Shown piece after piece: positions 20,546-31,374 of a stretch of DNA of 64,000 bases. The stretch's first letter is position 1; every line of letters starts with the position of its first letter. The notes beneath the pieces were generated by a model, which searched no databases, was not told the DNA's origin, and saw nothing but the letters and a program-made list of their open reading frames with translations. The DNA comes from Lepidostoma basale (taxonomy: Eukaryota; Arthropoda; Insecta; Trichoptera; Lepidostomatidae). The translations under genes were made by a program, and so were the position numbers. The DNA lies in contig JAHDVF020000172.1 in assembly GCA_022606425.2 (NCBI GenBank), positions 868,001 to 932,000 on the forward strand. The letters run 5' to 3'.

Positions 20546-21320
20546 AAAATTAGTTAAACTGTTATTTTGCAAGTAAGTGTATATGGTATCACCGATTGGT
20601 CGATTAAGAGGTTTTCATAAAAATAAATAATTTTGTTCTGTAAGTTTTTTACGGAATTCAAAAATAATCGGGTTCATGACTTTTACGTATGTAATTTTAA
20701 AACATTTTTTGACGAACCATTTGCACATTAATAAGATATAAATGACATTTAAGATTAGAAATAAAAAAAATAACCAGACAAGAAAAAAATATTTTTACTC
20801 TAAACAGAATTTCAAAAATTACTTCAGCAAGATAACTCTTTCCAGTAGTTATAAAAAAAGAGAAACACTACCCCACTGACACTCATAATTCCCACATCCA
20901 ATGCGTTGGATTTTAATATAAAAATTGCTCTTCCTGCCAGCATCATCAAAGGCAGGTTAGATTTGCATAACAGAATCGCTGTAAAGAGGCAGTAATCCAT
21001 TATACTGAATCGTACTTATCAAAAGAAACGTTTTTGTTGTTGCAATTTTAGTCATTTTAATTTCTTTATAAATGTTCCTAGGATAGCAAAACTCAATTAA
21101 TATAAAGGCACCGTATTTTAAATATCGTAATTCAATTAGCAAAAGCAATGTTTCGATTAGTTTTTTTTTTGTAAATCTTATTGGTGTAAATAATTTTTTT
21201 TGTTCAATATAAAAATAATATATATTTATATAAACAAAATCATACGTAATATTTGAATCTTTTTGTTAAAATGTTTCATATTTTCAACATATAATAATTA
21301 ATAATCCACATTATCTATAC
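20546..21320. other. AT-rich spacer
   Basis: Nothing identified except TCCTGCCAGCATCATCAAAG near 20932, which faintly resembles 40130-40160. Confidence 0.3.
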
Positions 21321-21324
21321 TGGA

Positions 21325-21595
21325 ACATGTAAAAATGAATGAAGAAATAATGGTTAAAAAAGTATATGTTAACGATGTAAATGGAACAAGAAATAAAGGA
21401 AGACCGAGGAAAACGTGGCATAATCAAATATTTCAAATTTTAAATATCGGCCACGTGGAGAGACGAGAAATCGACGTGCGTGCATGACACGGTGTATAAA
21501 TGTTGAGGAAGCGAAAGAAAAGTACAAAAAAAGTGTGGCAGTCTATTCTTTCTGTCTATCCCTTTGGGAGACGACGTCATGGTCAGTTAGTAAGC
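21325..21595 (+). pseudogene. LINE-alpha C-terminal domain
   Basis: MNEEIMVKKVYVNDVNGTRN, KGRPRKTWHNQIFQILNIGH and RRACMTRCINVEEAKEK precede a degraded SVYPFG end and GTTA-like tail. One frameshift lies near 21460. Confidence 0.75.
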
Positions 21596-21999
21596 TAGTA
21601 TCTATTAAATATAATTAATTAAAAAATCAATCTTAACAAACAAGTTATAAATAACTATATTTCTTAGTAGCGAAATGTTACAGGGTAACTTCGCAGCATA
21701 TTTCCATAAAACTGCGTAATTTATCGAGAAAATTTCCTGCAAATGGCCAAATAAAGGTTGGATTATCAAACATAGTTAGTGAAGCGAGTCAGTGAGATTT
21801 ATTTGTTATGAACAGGCGTAGGCCAAGGGTACTATTATGGCGCCGACTTTGATCGATCGATAAACATACTGAAGTAGTCTGCGTGTTCCATATACAAAAT
21901 ATGCAGTTAATTAAAATATGTAAAAATAGAAGTGCTTCAAAAGGAGAAGATAAAAATTACTTCGTTTTTGCAGATTTTTTAACACATTGAAAATAAGAA

Positions 22000-22512
22000 G
22001 CAAAGATGGCAGTACACAATGGAGTTCTAGTGCCAACCCTCATGTATGAAAGTGAAGCTTGGAGCTGGCAAAAGAAGGATGAAAGCAGGATAAACGCCGT
22101 AGAAATGAGATCACTAAGAAGAATGTGCGGGAAAACGTTGTATGATAGAATACCGAACGATGAAATAAGAAAGAAATGTAAGGCAGATGACTGCATCATG
22201 AATAAAATTAGAAAAGGATCCCTGAGATGGTTCGGACATATGGAACAAATGGATGAGAAAAAAATTGTTAAAAAGTTGTACACAAGCAGCGTGAGTGGGA
22301 AAAGAAGCCGAGGACGACCGAGGAAAACATGGCATGACCAAATTAATCAATTACTAAAAGGCGGCCACATTCGAAGTCGGAATAATCGACGTGCGTGCAT
22401 GGTACGATGTATGAATGTAGAGGAAGCCAGGAGGTAAGCCAGGACAGGCCAGTGTGGCGATCCATCCTCCCTGCCTACCTCTCCGGGGAAATGGCGTGAT
22501 GGTTAGTTAGTG
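22000..22512 (+). pseudogene. LINE-alpha C-terminal region, 143-codon open frame
   Basis: The frame starts MAVHNGVLVPTLMYESEAWS, continues RSLRRMCGKTLYDRIPNDEI, GSLRWFGHMEQMDEKKIVK, GRPRKTWHDQINQLLKGGHI and RNNRRACMVRCMNVEEARR, and stops at 22435-22437 through an apparent frameshift before SGEMA. It belongs to the same subfamily as 9775-10546. The tail is GTTAGTTAG. Confidence 0.85.
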
Positions 22513-22514
22513 AG

Positions 22515-22675
22515 TTGAAAATAAGAGGAAATTTCGAAAGACCGAGGAAAACATAGCAGATAAAATCAATCCGCGAGGAGTTTGAGAAATCGACTTTCTA
22601 GCATGATATAATCTATGAATTTTGAGAAATCGAGAGAAGTATGTCAGGACAAAACAATGTAACGGTCTATTTATT
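22515..22675 (+). pseudogene. Second LINE-alpha tail fragment, decayed
   Basis: CGAAAGACCGAGGAAAACAT, GAGTTTGAGAAATCGAC and ATGTCAGGACAAAACAATG match the alpha tail domain, starting at the end of the previous copy. Confidence 0.55.
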
Positions 22676-22677
22676 CT

Positions 22678-22830
22678 ACACAACAACAACAAGCCATCTC
22701 TCCTTTTTGTGAGCATAGAGAATGGTCCGTCCATTTATCCTGAAACACAGTTGATATTAATATAATTTGGTGAACCCGCTTTAGATCTATTCATAAATAA
22801 AAATAAGATATTTCGCAGAGTTTTGATAAT
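22678..22830 (-). repeat. CAA-tailed element, copy 1
   Basis: CAACAACAACAAGCCATCTC, GAGAATGGTCCGTCCATTTA, CAGTTGATATTAATATAATT and TGGTGAACCCGC have counterparts at 35022-35175. It reads as a minus-strand retroelement end with a GTT-repeat tail. Confidence 0.5.
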
Positions 22831-22877
22831 CTGGCAACATGATTCAGGAAGACGGGGTAATGGTTATTTAGTTATTC

Positions 22878-23286
22878 ATTTATTCATTTCTCGGCGCTAT
22901 ATCCCGGTGTGGGACTTGGCCTCCTCCACAACGGTCCTCCATTGACTTCTGTCTCTGGCCATGTCTCTCCATTCCCCAGCTCCTTCCATTTTCTTCCAAT
23001 CTTGTTCTACGCAATCCGCCCATCTTTTCCTCGGTCTGCCTCTTGGTCTCTTTTCGCGAGGCACCCATCTGGATATAATTTGTGGTGTTCTACCCTCTGG
23101 CATTCTTTCTACATGGCCAGCCCATCGTAGGCGTTGAGACTTACAGAATCTACTTACAGAAACTACTGTTTCCTGGTTAATTTGTTCTTCAAGTTCAAGG
23201 TTTCTTTTAATTCTGTAAATTTTTCGTGACAGAGACTTCGGTGGTGTGACCGTGTGATTCTTAGATATTGCAACAAAATTGTGCAT
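22878..23286 (-). pseudogene. LINE-epsilon ORF2 C-terminal fragment
   Basis: The minus-strand frame (129 codons) reads NQETVVSVSRFCKSQRLRWA, GHVERMPEGRTPQIISRW, RPRGRPRKRWADCVEQDWKK and WRTVVEEAKSHTGI. This is a LINE tail domain unlike the other families here. The 3' end is an ATGAATAA-type repeat at 22878-22890. Confidence 0.8.
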
Positions 23287-23789
23287 GGGGTTTACAGAAT
23301 ACCAACATCTTCTAGGGAAAGATGACGTGATGCAATATGGTGGGCCAGCATGCGAAAGGAACTAAACAACCAGCAACGTGTGTCTGGAGCAGAACCAAAA
23401 CCTAGAATTTGACATCTTCGTACATTAAAGGGGCGACCCCAGATGATGGGAAAAAAGGTTAGAGGAAAGAAAAATCGCAGAACGTTTATCTAAATTATTC
23501 CAACGGTTTGTTGAGGATCCTTGTGATTTAGAGTAAATATGTCTTAGATTGTTATTCGCGGAAATGCCAACAGGGTTCTGTTCATACAGAATCAGCTTGC
23601 CTTCAGTAGACTGAAAGCTATTCGGTTGTTCGATTCTATCGCCATAGATAAGTTTATTTAATATATCAGTGTTGCGGTGTTCGTATACACTTGTATACTG
23701 ATTCTGCTGTATCCATAATGTGTCTTGACAAATGGTCTAGAGTGTGCAGGTTTGAAATAAACTTCTTCATACTTTACTACTTATACAGT

Positions 23790-23900
23790 CAATTTCGTCA
23801 ACTGCTGGACATAGGCCTCCTCCATATTTCTACACACACTCCAATCCAGACACCAATAATTCTCCTTGTATCATCTGACTATCGAGTTGGGGATATTCTT
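23790..23900 (-). pseudogene. LINE-delta 3' tip
   Basis: GTCAACTGCTGGACATAGGC on the plus strand is the reverse of the AYVQQ-type end of LINE-delta. It abuts a second copy. Confidence 0.6.
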
Positions 23901-23901
23901 C

Positions 23902-24478
23902 AAAATACTTTACTTACTTACTTAAACAGCCGTTGTCGTTCACTGCTGGACATAGACGTATTCCTGCTTTGTTCCTTTCGCATCCAACCACCAGCAATTC
24001 TTGGAATGTCATTGGACCATCGTGTGGGATGTCTCCTTCTGTTTCTTCTATCCTCGTGAGTTTTTCACCCCATCAACATTCTCGTTCATCTATCGTCTAC
24101 CACTCTCGCAATATGTCCATCAAATGACCATTTGAACTTAGTCACCCTTTCGACTACATCCGTTACTCCCGACCTTCTACGTATTACAATATTTCTTATC
24201 CCGTCTGAGAGTTTTACATGTAGCATGGCTCTTTCGTGTGTCATTTGCGCTACACGGAGTCTCCTCATGGTCGACTTAGTGAGGGTTAACGTTTCTGCTC
24301 CATGTGTCAGTACTGGAAGTACGCATTGGTCATATATGCTGTGTTTCAGACTTTGATTAATGTTTCTGTTAAAGAACTTCGTCAAATTGCCATATGTCAA
24401 CCACCCAAGACCGATTTTCCTATGGATCTCAGCAGTCTGATTATCTCTGGAGAGTAAGATGTTGGAAAATACATACAT
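23902..24478 (-). pseudogene. LINE-delta ORF2 C-terminal region
   Basis: A minus-strand 130-codon frame reads LTKFFNRNINQSLKHSIYDQ, CVLPVLTHGAETLTLTKSTM, AQMTHERAMLHVKLSDGIRN and WSFDGHIARVVDDR, followed by a degraded end with YVQQ-type residues and TAAGTAAGTAAG tail (23903-23920). LxHGAETxxLT is the usual post-RT block of this LINE group. RT is missing. Confidence 0.8.
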
Positions 24479-24479
24479 T

Positions 24480-25900
24480 TAAAAAAAATATGACGCAAAT
24501 TTTAGTTGTTAGCAGTAGTATTTTATTCTCTTGGGTTAAATTAAAATTAGTTTTACGTATTTAATTTGAGAGACCAATTTACCCTATCTAACATTCGTGA
24601 AATAAATATTTCTGACTTTTTGGATGTGTGCCAGTTACTTCATATCTGCAATATAAGATTTATGACATCAATGGTTCTTTAAATAATAACCGGATACCGT
24701 ATTAAAAAATGATCGTTATTGTATATTTATTTCTCTAAATAAAATCATTAGAAAAATACCCATTATGCTTAGACAAAAATGAAAATTTTAATATATCGAA
24801 TCAAGACCAAATTTAATATGTGAAAAAATTAAATCAAATATTTGAAGATTTCAGTATTTGCCAGTTTTCATTACTGAAGATGGGTTTTTAAATAAGATTA
24901 GAGTGTGTCTGGAAAATTCATGTATCATTCATAAATTATAAGAATAATTAAAATGGAGAAAAAATATTATACATTATTTACTTAATTTTTTTTTACTTGA
25001 TACAATCATTAAAAACTTTTAATGTTAATTTTTGTATATTTGATATCCATATTCCAAAAAAGGAACGTTTTATCCTTAAAAAGAAATCCGCTTTTAATTG
25101 TTTATGAATCAACGTATGGAAGACGAAACGTTTATGAGCACGTGTATGCATTGTTACATGTTTACATTTTCATTATGAAATACACGTGCTCAAATTTATA
25201 TAGGTTATCACTCTTTACCATTGTTCCGAATGTCGTAAAACATACTAGAGTTTCCACTATTTGCCGTTAGATGTCAGCACATTTAAAGGTTGGAATTTTT
25301 GGCAAACTTCGGCAAACTGCCGTTTCTATTGTTTCCGCGCTTTTTACGTTTATTCATAGATGTCGCTAGTACTTTGAAAGAAAATGAATTTTCCGAGTGT
25401 ACTGGTATTGATATAAAATATTTTATCAAATAACATTTCTAATCATTCAAGCGACGAATTCATTTATTCATAAACTCATTATTTTAACGATAAGTTACAT
25501 TAACAATCCAAAAAGATTTTAACAGAAAACCACATGAGAGTTTAATGAATATTTTGGATTTAAAAAGATAATCGAAATTATCAAAACTGTTTGTAACCTT
25601 TCAGAGTGTGCGATTTGTTATAAAATGTAGCAGTTAGCAAAATATTTCAAAAGTTTTTATAGACATACATATATCCTTATATCATATTTGTATTTTTCCT
25701 TCTAATAACTGCACGTAACATTACACATAAAAAAAATATATATACAATCCCTATTTTGATCTGATATAAAATCATATTTTTTCTCTTAAATCATCTGTAT
25801 CTGAGATCATATCCACCGGATTGGAAACCGTGAGTCTAACCTTTGGCACAAATCGGGTGTCATTACGATTACAAATTTTGCTTTTGTGTGATATTCCCAC
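24480..25900. other. Long AT-rich spacer
   Basis: No named repeat or gene seen. 25240-25400 is slightly GC-richer (TTGGCAAACTTCGGCAAACT) without a recognisable motif. Confidence 0.35.
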
Positions 25901-25904
25901 ATAT

Positions 25905-26080
25905 AACGACCTTCGTGGCCGAGTGGTAAGTGCATTGACCACCACCCCGAAGGTTCCAGGTTCGATTCCCGGCGAGGGCAGTGTGAATGTCATACTATAT
26001 TTTTGGTCTGGTGTAGAATTCAAGTTACAATAAAATGGCGATATCACATGTCACGAGAATCACTATGATAGCTATAATAC
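25905..26080 (+). mobile_element. tRNA-derived SINE, 3' shortened
   Basis: A box GTGGCCGAGTGGTAAG, B box GGTTCGATTCCCGGCGAGGG, body TTTGGTCTGGTGTAGAATTC and AATAAAATGGCGATA are clear. It runs directly into the 3' end of a Jockey-type element on the opposite strand at about 26082. Confidence 0.88.
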
Positions 26081-26081
26081 T

Positions 26082-26692
26082 TGGACTTGGACTTGGATCT
26101 TCTGGCTTACAGAGGTTCAGCTCATGTGGCTATTCCTCTTACGTCTGATGGGAACATTGTTGGAAGGTGATTTGGTGGGTTGTTATTTTATTCGGGGGCA
26201 TGATTTGTGTGGCCCGGAGTGTTCCTCTGAAGGAGAATCGATTTTGGGCGCTTGTGGCGGCTGGGAGTGTTTGGGTCGAAATTAGAGAGGTCTTTTATTG
26301 TGGGGTTGGGATGTGAAGGGAGTCCTTTGTAAAAACGTTCGGCAAGTTTCAGAATGAATTCATCTATCATCGGGATTCCCGATTCTAGGTGCAGTTGTGT
26401 AATCCTGGTCCATGAAGGCGCACCAAGCGATAAACGGATAGCCTTATTTTGCAGGATTTGGAGTTTTTGTATGTGACTCGAAGCTGCATAGCCCCAGATT
26501 GGGGCTGCATAAGTGAAGATCGGCCTTATAACCGTTTTGTATATCAGGAGTTTATTGTCGATGCTTAGTTTACTGTTTCTAGCTAACATTGGGTAGAGGG
26601 CTGAGATTGCTTTTGACGCGGCTTTGACTTTATTTGTAATGTGTGGCCTCCATGTCAGCTTAGAATCCAAGGTAACCCCAAATAAATAATGT
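26082..26692 (-). pseudogene. Jockey-type LINE 3' end
   Basis: The minus-strand frame (160 codons, 26670-26188) reads MDSKLTWRPHITNKVKAASK, LLIYKTVIRPIFTYAAPIWG, LQILQNKAIRLSLGAPSWTR and a basic C-terminus. LTWRPHI and RPxxTYAxPxWG are the Jockey-clade RT C-terminal motifs. The 3' UTR ends in AAGTCCAAGTCCAAGT. A LFGVTL-like lead-in extends to about 26692, where the copy is truncated. No stop lies within the frame. Confidence 0.88.
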
Positions 26693-26694
26693 TG

Positions 26695-27420
26695 TTATTG
26701 GAAATTTCATAGTAGAAGTTCATTATAAATATTGAAAATACTATTTACATCGATTTGGCTCATTCATCAGAGCGATTCAACAAAATAATAAAATTAAATA
26801 ATTAAAAATAACTCATAAAAGTATTTTTGGCATATTCACTAAAGAACCATAGTCGTAATTTGGTCATGGCCAGGATAGAACCCAAGTCACATGAACCTAA
26901 GCTAAGCATTGTTTCCTTTAGGCCACCATTCGCATGTGATCTCAGGAATCACAAGATTACTTTGGAATAACGAATCGATACAATGTGAAATAATCTAACT
27001 GTTTGATGAATCATCGTAGTATTGAAAAAAATGGTGCAATATAATCCAAGCAAAATTTTCTAGAAAGAAACTTTCCTCGGTTCTTAAAACTATTTAAACC
27101 GGCGTCTAAGCGTGACTTGCATGTTGTCAGTTGACCTTAACTGACTAACCATGATTATTTATTCTATTTTCTATGACATAACAATACTGTGGTTTCCTTA
27201 CATAGGAACTTGACGAGAAACTCCGCGGGTTAAAGTACAAAACCGTTTGGAATTTATATTTTTGGCTTATTAGAAACAAGTATTAATAACAATCCGACAT
27301 AAAAAATAACAATCAGGCAATTCTATACTGTTGTAAGTGTATATTAAAGATACATTGTTTATTAAATGTTGAAACTTGTAATACTGTTATTACGTATCAC
27401 CATTTATTTATACGAGTATA
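26695..27420. other. Spacer with a D-type end fragment
   Basis: 26700-26790 resembles the family D end (AGTAGAAGTTCATTATAAAT, CATCGATTTGGCTCATTC). The rest is unassigned AT-rich sequence. Confidence 0.35.
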
Positions 27421-27424
27421 CTTA

Positions 27425-27510
27425 TGAAATTGAATTTTTTTTTGGATTAAACCAAGTTATTTTCAATTCCATAAGTATATTATTATGGAATTCCACAGTG
27501 TTAATACCTA
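27425..27510 (+). repeat. Family C outer end
   Basis: GGATTAAACCAAGTTATTTT, CAATTCCATAAGTATATTAT and GGAATTCCACAGTGTTAATA match the right end of the palindrome at 2290-2350. Confidence 0.6.
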
Positions 27511-27511
27511 A

Positions 27512-28010
27512 CTTACCATCACGCCGTCTCCGGAAGGGGTAGGCAGAAATAATGGACTGCCACATTTTTCTTTTCTGACATATTTCTCTCGATTCCTCAA
27601 CATTCATACATCGTGTCATGCACGCTTGTCGATTTCTCTGACTCCCTACGTGGCCGACATTCAATATTTGATTTATTTGATCGTGCCACGTTTTCAAATC
27701 AAATCAAATCAGTTTATTAACTCAAAAGACATTACAAACAGCATAAATGTTTGTAATGTCTTTTGAGTTTCCTCGGTCTTCCTCTATTTCTAGTTCCGCT
27801 TACATCGTTAACATATTCTTTTTTTACCATTCTTTCTTTATTCATTCTTTCCATGTGTCCAAACCGTCTTAATGATCCTTTCATTTTTTTGTTCATGACA
27901 CCATCATTCGCACCGCATTCACTTCTTATATTTTCATTTGACACTCCATCTTCACATAGTTAGTACACATTCGTCTAAGAGATCTCATTTCTTCTGCATT
28001 TAAATATAGA
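27512..28010 (-). pseudogene. LINE-alpha interrupted by a hairpin insert
   Basis: Minus strand from high to low coordinate: RSEMRSL-like start, NENIRSECGANDGVMNKKMK, GSLRRFGHMERMNKERMVKK, RNRGRPRK, then a foreign block at 27695-27767, then KTWHDQINQILNVGHVGSQR, NRQACMTRCMNVEESREICQ and SAYPF. No GTTA tail is left. Frames on both sides of the insert remain largely open. Confidence 0.82.
27695..27768 (-). repeat. Hairpin insert in LINE-alpha
   Basis: Plus strand: CAAATCAAATCAAATCAG, then ACTCAAAAGACATTACAAAC and its inverse GTTTGTAATGTCTTTTGAGT around a short loop. The TGATT-type repeat end suggests a retroelement 3' tip; related AATCAGTTTATTA occurs near 46488. It splits the GRPRK-TWHDQ motif of the host LINE. 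Confidence 0.65.
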
Positions 28011-28149
28011 AAACTTATATTGTGTAGACCCGAAGGTTTGAACGTGATTTCGAGACTTAGCAAATTTTTCTAGTTTTCTATTAAGGCCAACATAAAATGA
28101 TTGAAATTGTGTTATTTCCTAACTAATTACCCACTTCCGTTGAGATAAT

Positions 28150-28390
28150 CACTTTTATGTAAGTTTCCAACTTATCACGTTATAGAAATACCACGGCGCT
28201 ACGTATGTACTGCAGCCGTGACGTCGGCAGCGTCTGACGTCACGTGAATGTCGTAAAGCGAGCCCACATAAACATACCTCGCGTTCTAGGTAAATAAAAC
28301 CGGATTTCATCGCAACACCGCTGGACAGATGTAATAACGCTTGGAGCTGGAACGTCACGGAAATTAGCGACAAGTTACCGCTACAATAGG
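28150..28390. promoter_or_regulatory. GC-richer unique patch with CRE and E-box
   Basis: TGACGTCA (28235-28242) overlaps CACGTG (28241-28246), and a second half-palindrome CCGTGACGTCGGC lies about 20 bp upstream. The stretch has no match elsewhere in the window. CRE-type and bHLH sites are plausible but these short words can occur by chance. Confidence 0.3.
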
Positions 28391-28629
28391 ACCTAGAGAA
28401 TTGGAAAATTTTTAAATGCCTATGATGTTTACAATACTCTAGGATTTAACTTAATTTATAGCTATATCTAGGAATCATCAAAATACCCATTCTATACACG
28501 CAATAAAAATTATTCCTGCAAGACTATGATTGCTATGAAATTTTCCACGTTTAAGCCTAGCAGTGTTAAAATATTTTCGGTATTATTAGAATATACGTAC
28601 ATGCACGCAACTTCTCAAAGATTTTCACT

Positions 28630-29108
28630 GGCTTAAAAGTCCAGAAATAATCCAATATAAATTCTGCTGGACAGTCTATAAAGGGCTACATGGAATGGTA
28701 CCAAGTTATATATCTGAACTCTGTATAACGGACAGCTTATACAGAGCTCGGCGAAATCTTCGGCAATAGGAAGATTAGTTGAGCCGAAGCGTACAAATTT
28801 CGGGGATCGAGCGTTCGCGGTAACCGGTCCATCAGCTTGGAACAATCTCCCTTCACACCTCAGATGCATGAATGATCCGATAGATTTCAGATCTAAACTG
28901 AAAACCCATCTTTTTCATATTTCATACCCAATTTAAACATTTATACTTTGTTCTACTATACTTTTTAACCGATCGCGAAAATCAGATGCAGCGTTCACAT
29001 TAAATTTTTTAGATTTAAAACACGTCTTAATGCGCCCTTGAGGTGATTACATCACAAAAACGGCGCTTAAAAAGTTAGCATATTATTATTATTATTATTA
29101 TTATTATG
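28630..29108 (+). pseudogene. LINE-gamma (CR1/L2-like) 3' end
   Basis: YKFCWTVYKGLHGMVPSYIS and ELCITDSLYRARR are followed by a frameshift near 28760, then SSAIGRLVEPKRTNFGDRAF, AVTGPSAWNNLPSHLRCM and FRSKLKTHLFHISYP, and a stop. The 3' UTR has GCGCCCTTGAGGTGATTACA and an ATT repeat to 29106. Upstream of 28630 it is truncated. Confidence 0.85.
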
Positions 29109-29109
29109 T

Positions 29110-29665
29110 ACCTACATGTGTACGAGGATATGTATCTGCTCCCTTCGCTCTTTTTCCTAGCTATAAACAAAAATGTTTTGATGGTGATGATGATGATTTA
29201 TGTAGCGCAATTTTAAGGAGAGGTTCACTTCAATGATGTTTTACTTCACCAGTCTCCAATATTTTTTATCTTCCGACTAAACCCTTTTTAGTTTCAGTAT
29301 TTTAATGTGGTTGTTATATTTGAATTTCTATGTATTTTCTTTTAATTTTATATATAACAAGTTGTATATTATGTATAAAACAACCAGATAAACGAGGATT
29401 TTTCCTTATAAGGTCATTAGATTAATTGTGGCCTGTGGTCTCTTTTGATTTACAGCATTCATAAATGTAAGTTTAAATTGGTCCCGCGTGGACAGGGGAC
29501 GAGTCAAGGAAATGCCAGGGTGAAATTGGCGAAAGGGCGCCTCTGCGTCCAAAAACAGTTTCGCGTGTGTGGCGGGCTTCTTATTTATCTACCTATACAT
29601 CATAACAGCGTAGATTAAATGTACAAAACCTACAAACCAACTTTAAGAAAAAAATATGACGATTA
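29110..29665. other. Spacer with a GC-rich patch
   Basis: 29460-29590 (GTCCCGCGTGGACAGGGGAC, GAAAGGGCGCCTCTGCG) stands out from AT-rich flanks and is not repeated here. It could be a conserved element or an old insertion. Confidence 0.3.
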
Positions 29666-29669
29666 TATA

Positions 29670-29860
29670 ATTATGACGACCTTTGGGGTAGAATGGCAAG
29701 AGCCATGACCACCGCACCAAATATCCCGGATTCGATTCCCGGCGATGGCAGTGTGCTTGTCACACTGTCTTTGGTCTGGTGTAGTAATCACGTGACAATA
29801 AAATGATGATAGATTACCTACCTATGACCTGCCATCAGAATTATTAATCGGGTTAAAATA
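29670..29860 (+). mobile_element. tRNA-derived SINE
   Basis: GACGACCTTTGGGGTAGAAT, GATTCGATTCCCGGCGATGG, CACACTGTCTTTGGTCTGG and GACAATAAAATGATGATAG are in the family order. The A box is mutated and the 3' end is shortened. Confidence 0.82.
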
Positions 29861-30950
29861 ATCTACTGTCGACAAATGTGGAAAGCAATGGGAAACCTTC
29901 ACATTAAAGGCTATAAAGTGACATTCCAAAAACCAACAAAAAATGATATACTTTGCTGCAAATCAATTCCCTGGATTAAACCTAGCCAAGGTTATTATAT
30001 CTTTGCTAATATTCTATCACAAAAAATACATAATATAAAATATCAACTTCATTTAAAAAATATTTAAGTTAACCCAACAGGGGAGCTTTTAAGTGATTTC
30101 GTTTGCAATTTGAAGCATGTTTAGTTAATATTAAAATTTTTAATAAAACCAATTTGTAATTTTAATTATATTTTATAATCGTTTATTAATTGAAGATGAC
30201 CTACATATATTAACTAATTACTTTAAAGTGATATAATAATTATAATGATGACACATAATATTTTGGTTAAGGAAGCAGAACATTGCACTTAGTAATTATG
30301 ACCGGAAAATGTTAAAAATATTTAAATAATTCCGGGAAACTAAATCTACACTTCCTATTATGGACCCCCCGCATATGAGAACTTTTTCTTTCTTATTTAT
30401 TTTGTACCAAATTTTTTTTATACAACTCTGACCGCTGACCTGGTTGGTTTTTCCAATGTTAGGTTAAAACATCACTATTTGAGTTCAAATTCGATGTGTC
30501 CACGTACTTATTACATTATTATTAGAATCATTTTAACCGAAATACGGATGTGTTTGGTTTCCATTTATCGGCGGTGTTAAGTTGAATTATTGCTGAGCAT
30601 TCAATACGTTTGCATAACTATTAGTACGTTTTACACAAGTGAATGAAAAGGTTTGGAAAACCCGAGGAAATGATTGACTGGTCGTATTCGATATTTTTAG
30701 GTATCCTGTGATAAATTTTGTTTTGATTGGGCGTGTCATTAGCATATAGGAAGTACAGGGTATTTTAAGAATCATATCTCACTAAGCTTAGTAAATAAAC
30801 TAAACTTGCATGCGTACGGGGAAATACTCGTACTTTAAAAACATCATAATGCGATTCGTGGAAAATACTGTATCTGTCACTCAAATCGATAATGTAAAAT
30901 TAATTCCCATTATTTTTTGCTAATTTTCTCCACTGCTAGAAAAAGGCTTT
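29861..30950. other. AT-rich spacer
   Basis: No recognised genes or repeats. Confidence 0.3.
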
Positions 30951-30954
30951 TTCT

Positions 30955-31080
30955 AAACTCTTCCAACATTTTCTAACTTGATGTTAGCATCGTCAGGTCT
31001 TATAATCAACATGTTGATTGTAAGACCCGACGACGTTCAACCAGTTGATGCTTACATCGGTGGTTGTCTTTTTCAATTTC
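30955..31080. repeat. Fold-back family K with CUGACGA box
   Basis: GTCAGGTCTTATAATCAAC and GTTGATTGTAAGACCCGAC form an inverted pair around ATGT. On the minus strand CTGACGA (30996-30990), T, a CTAAC/GTTAG hairpin and then AAAAT-GTTG follow: a hammerhead-like order with G12 changed to A. The plus-strand arm has CCGACGACGTTCAAC. Confidence 0.6.
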
Positions 31081-31254
31081 ATTTTCAAATGTATGTTTTT
31101 TCTAAATTATATTATCATCATGCATTATTATTATTTAATATTTCTTACTGTTAAAAATAATTGTTAGTACCTATTTATAACAAATCGCCCAGATTAATTT
31201 TTAAATTTGAATTATTGTATCGAATTTTAAATGCATTTTTTATTAGTCTTTCAT

Positions 31255-31370
31255 TGTTTAGTTTTTGGTATATTTTTACACCTGAAAATGGAGGTATCCT
31301 CCGAAACATGTCATGTTTATTAATATTTTTTATTAAAAATAGTGAATTTAAACAACGTTTTTTAATTCCA
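31255..31370 (+). repeat. Fold-back family C half, decayed core
   Basis: ACACCTGAAAATGGAGGTAT and CCTCCGAAACATGTCATGTT match 2235-2275, but G8 of the core is A and the stem I mate GTGT is ATGT, so pairing is lost. The outer arm with TTTTTATTAAAAATAGTG follows. Confidence 0.7.
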
Positions 31371-31374
31371 AAAG

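Noticed and set aside
21957..22350. Minus-strand frames of 78 and 108 codons
   Set aside because: They are the antisense shadow of the LINE-alpha frame at 22006-22437.
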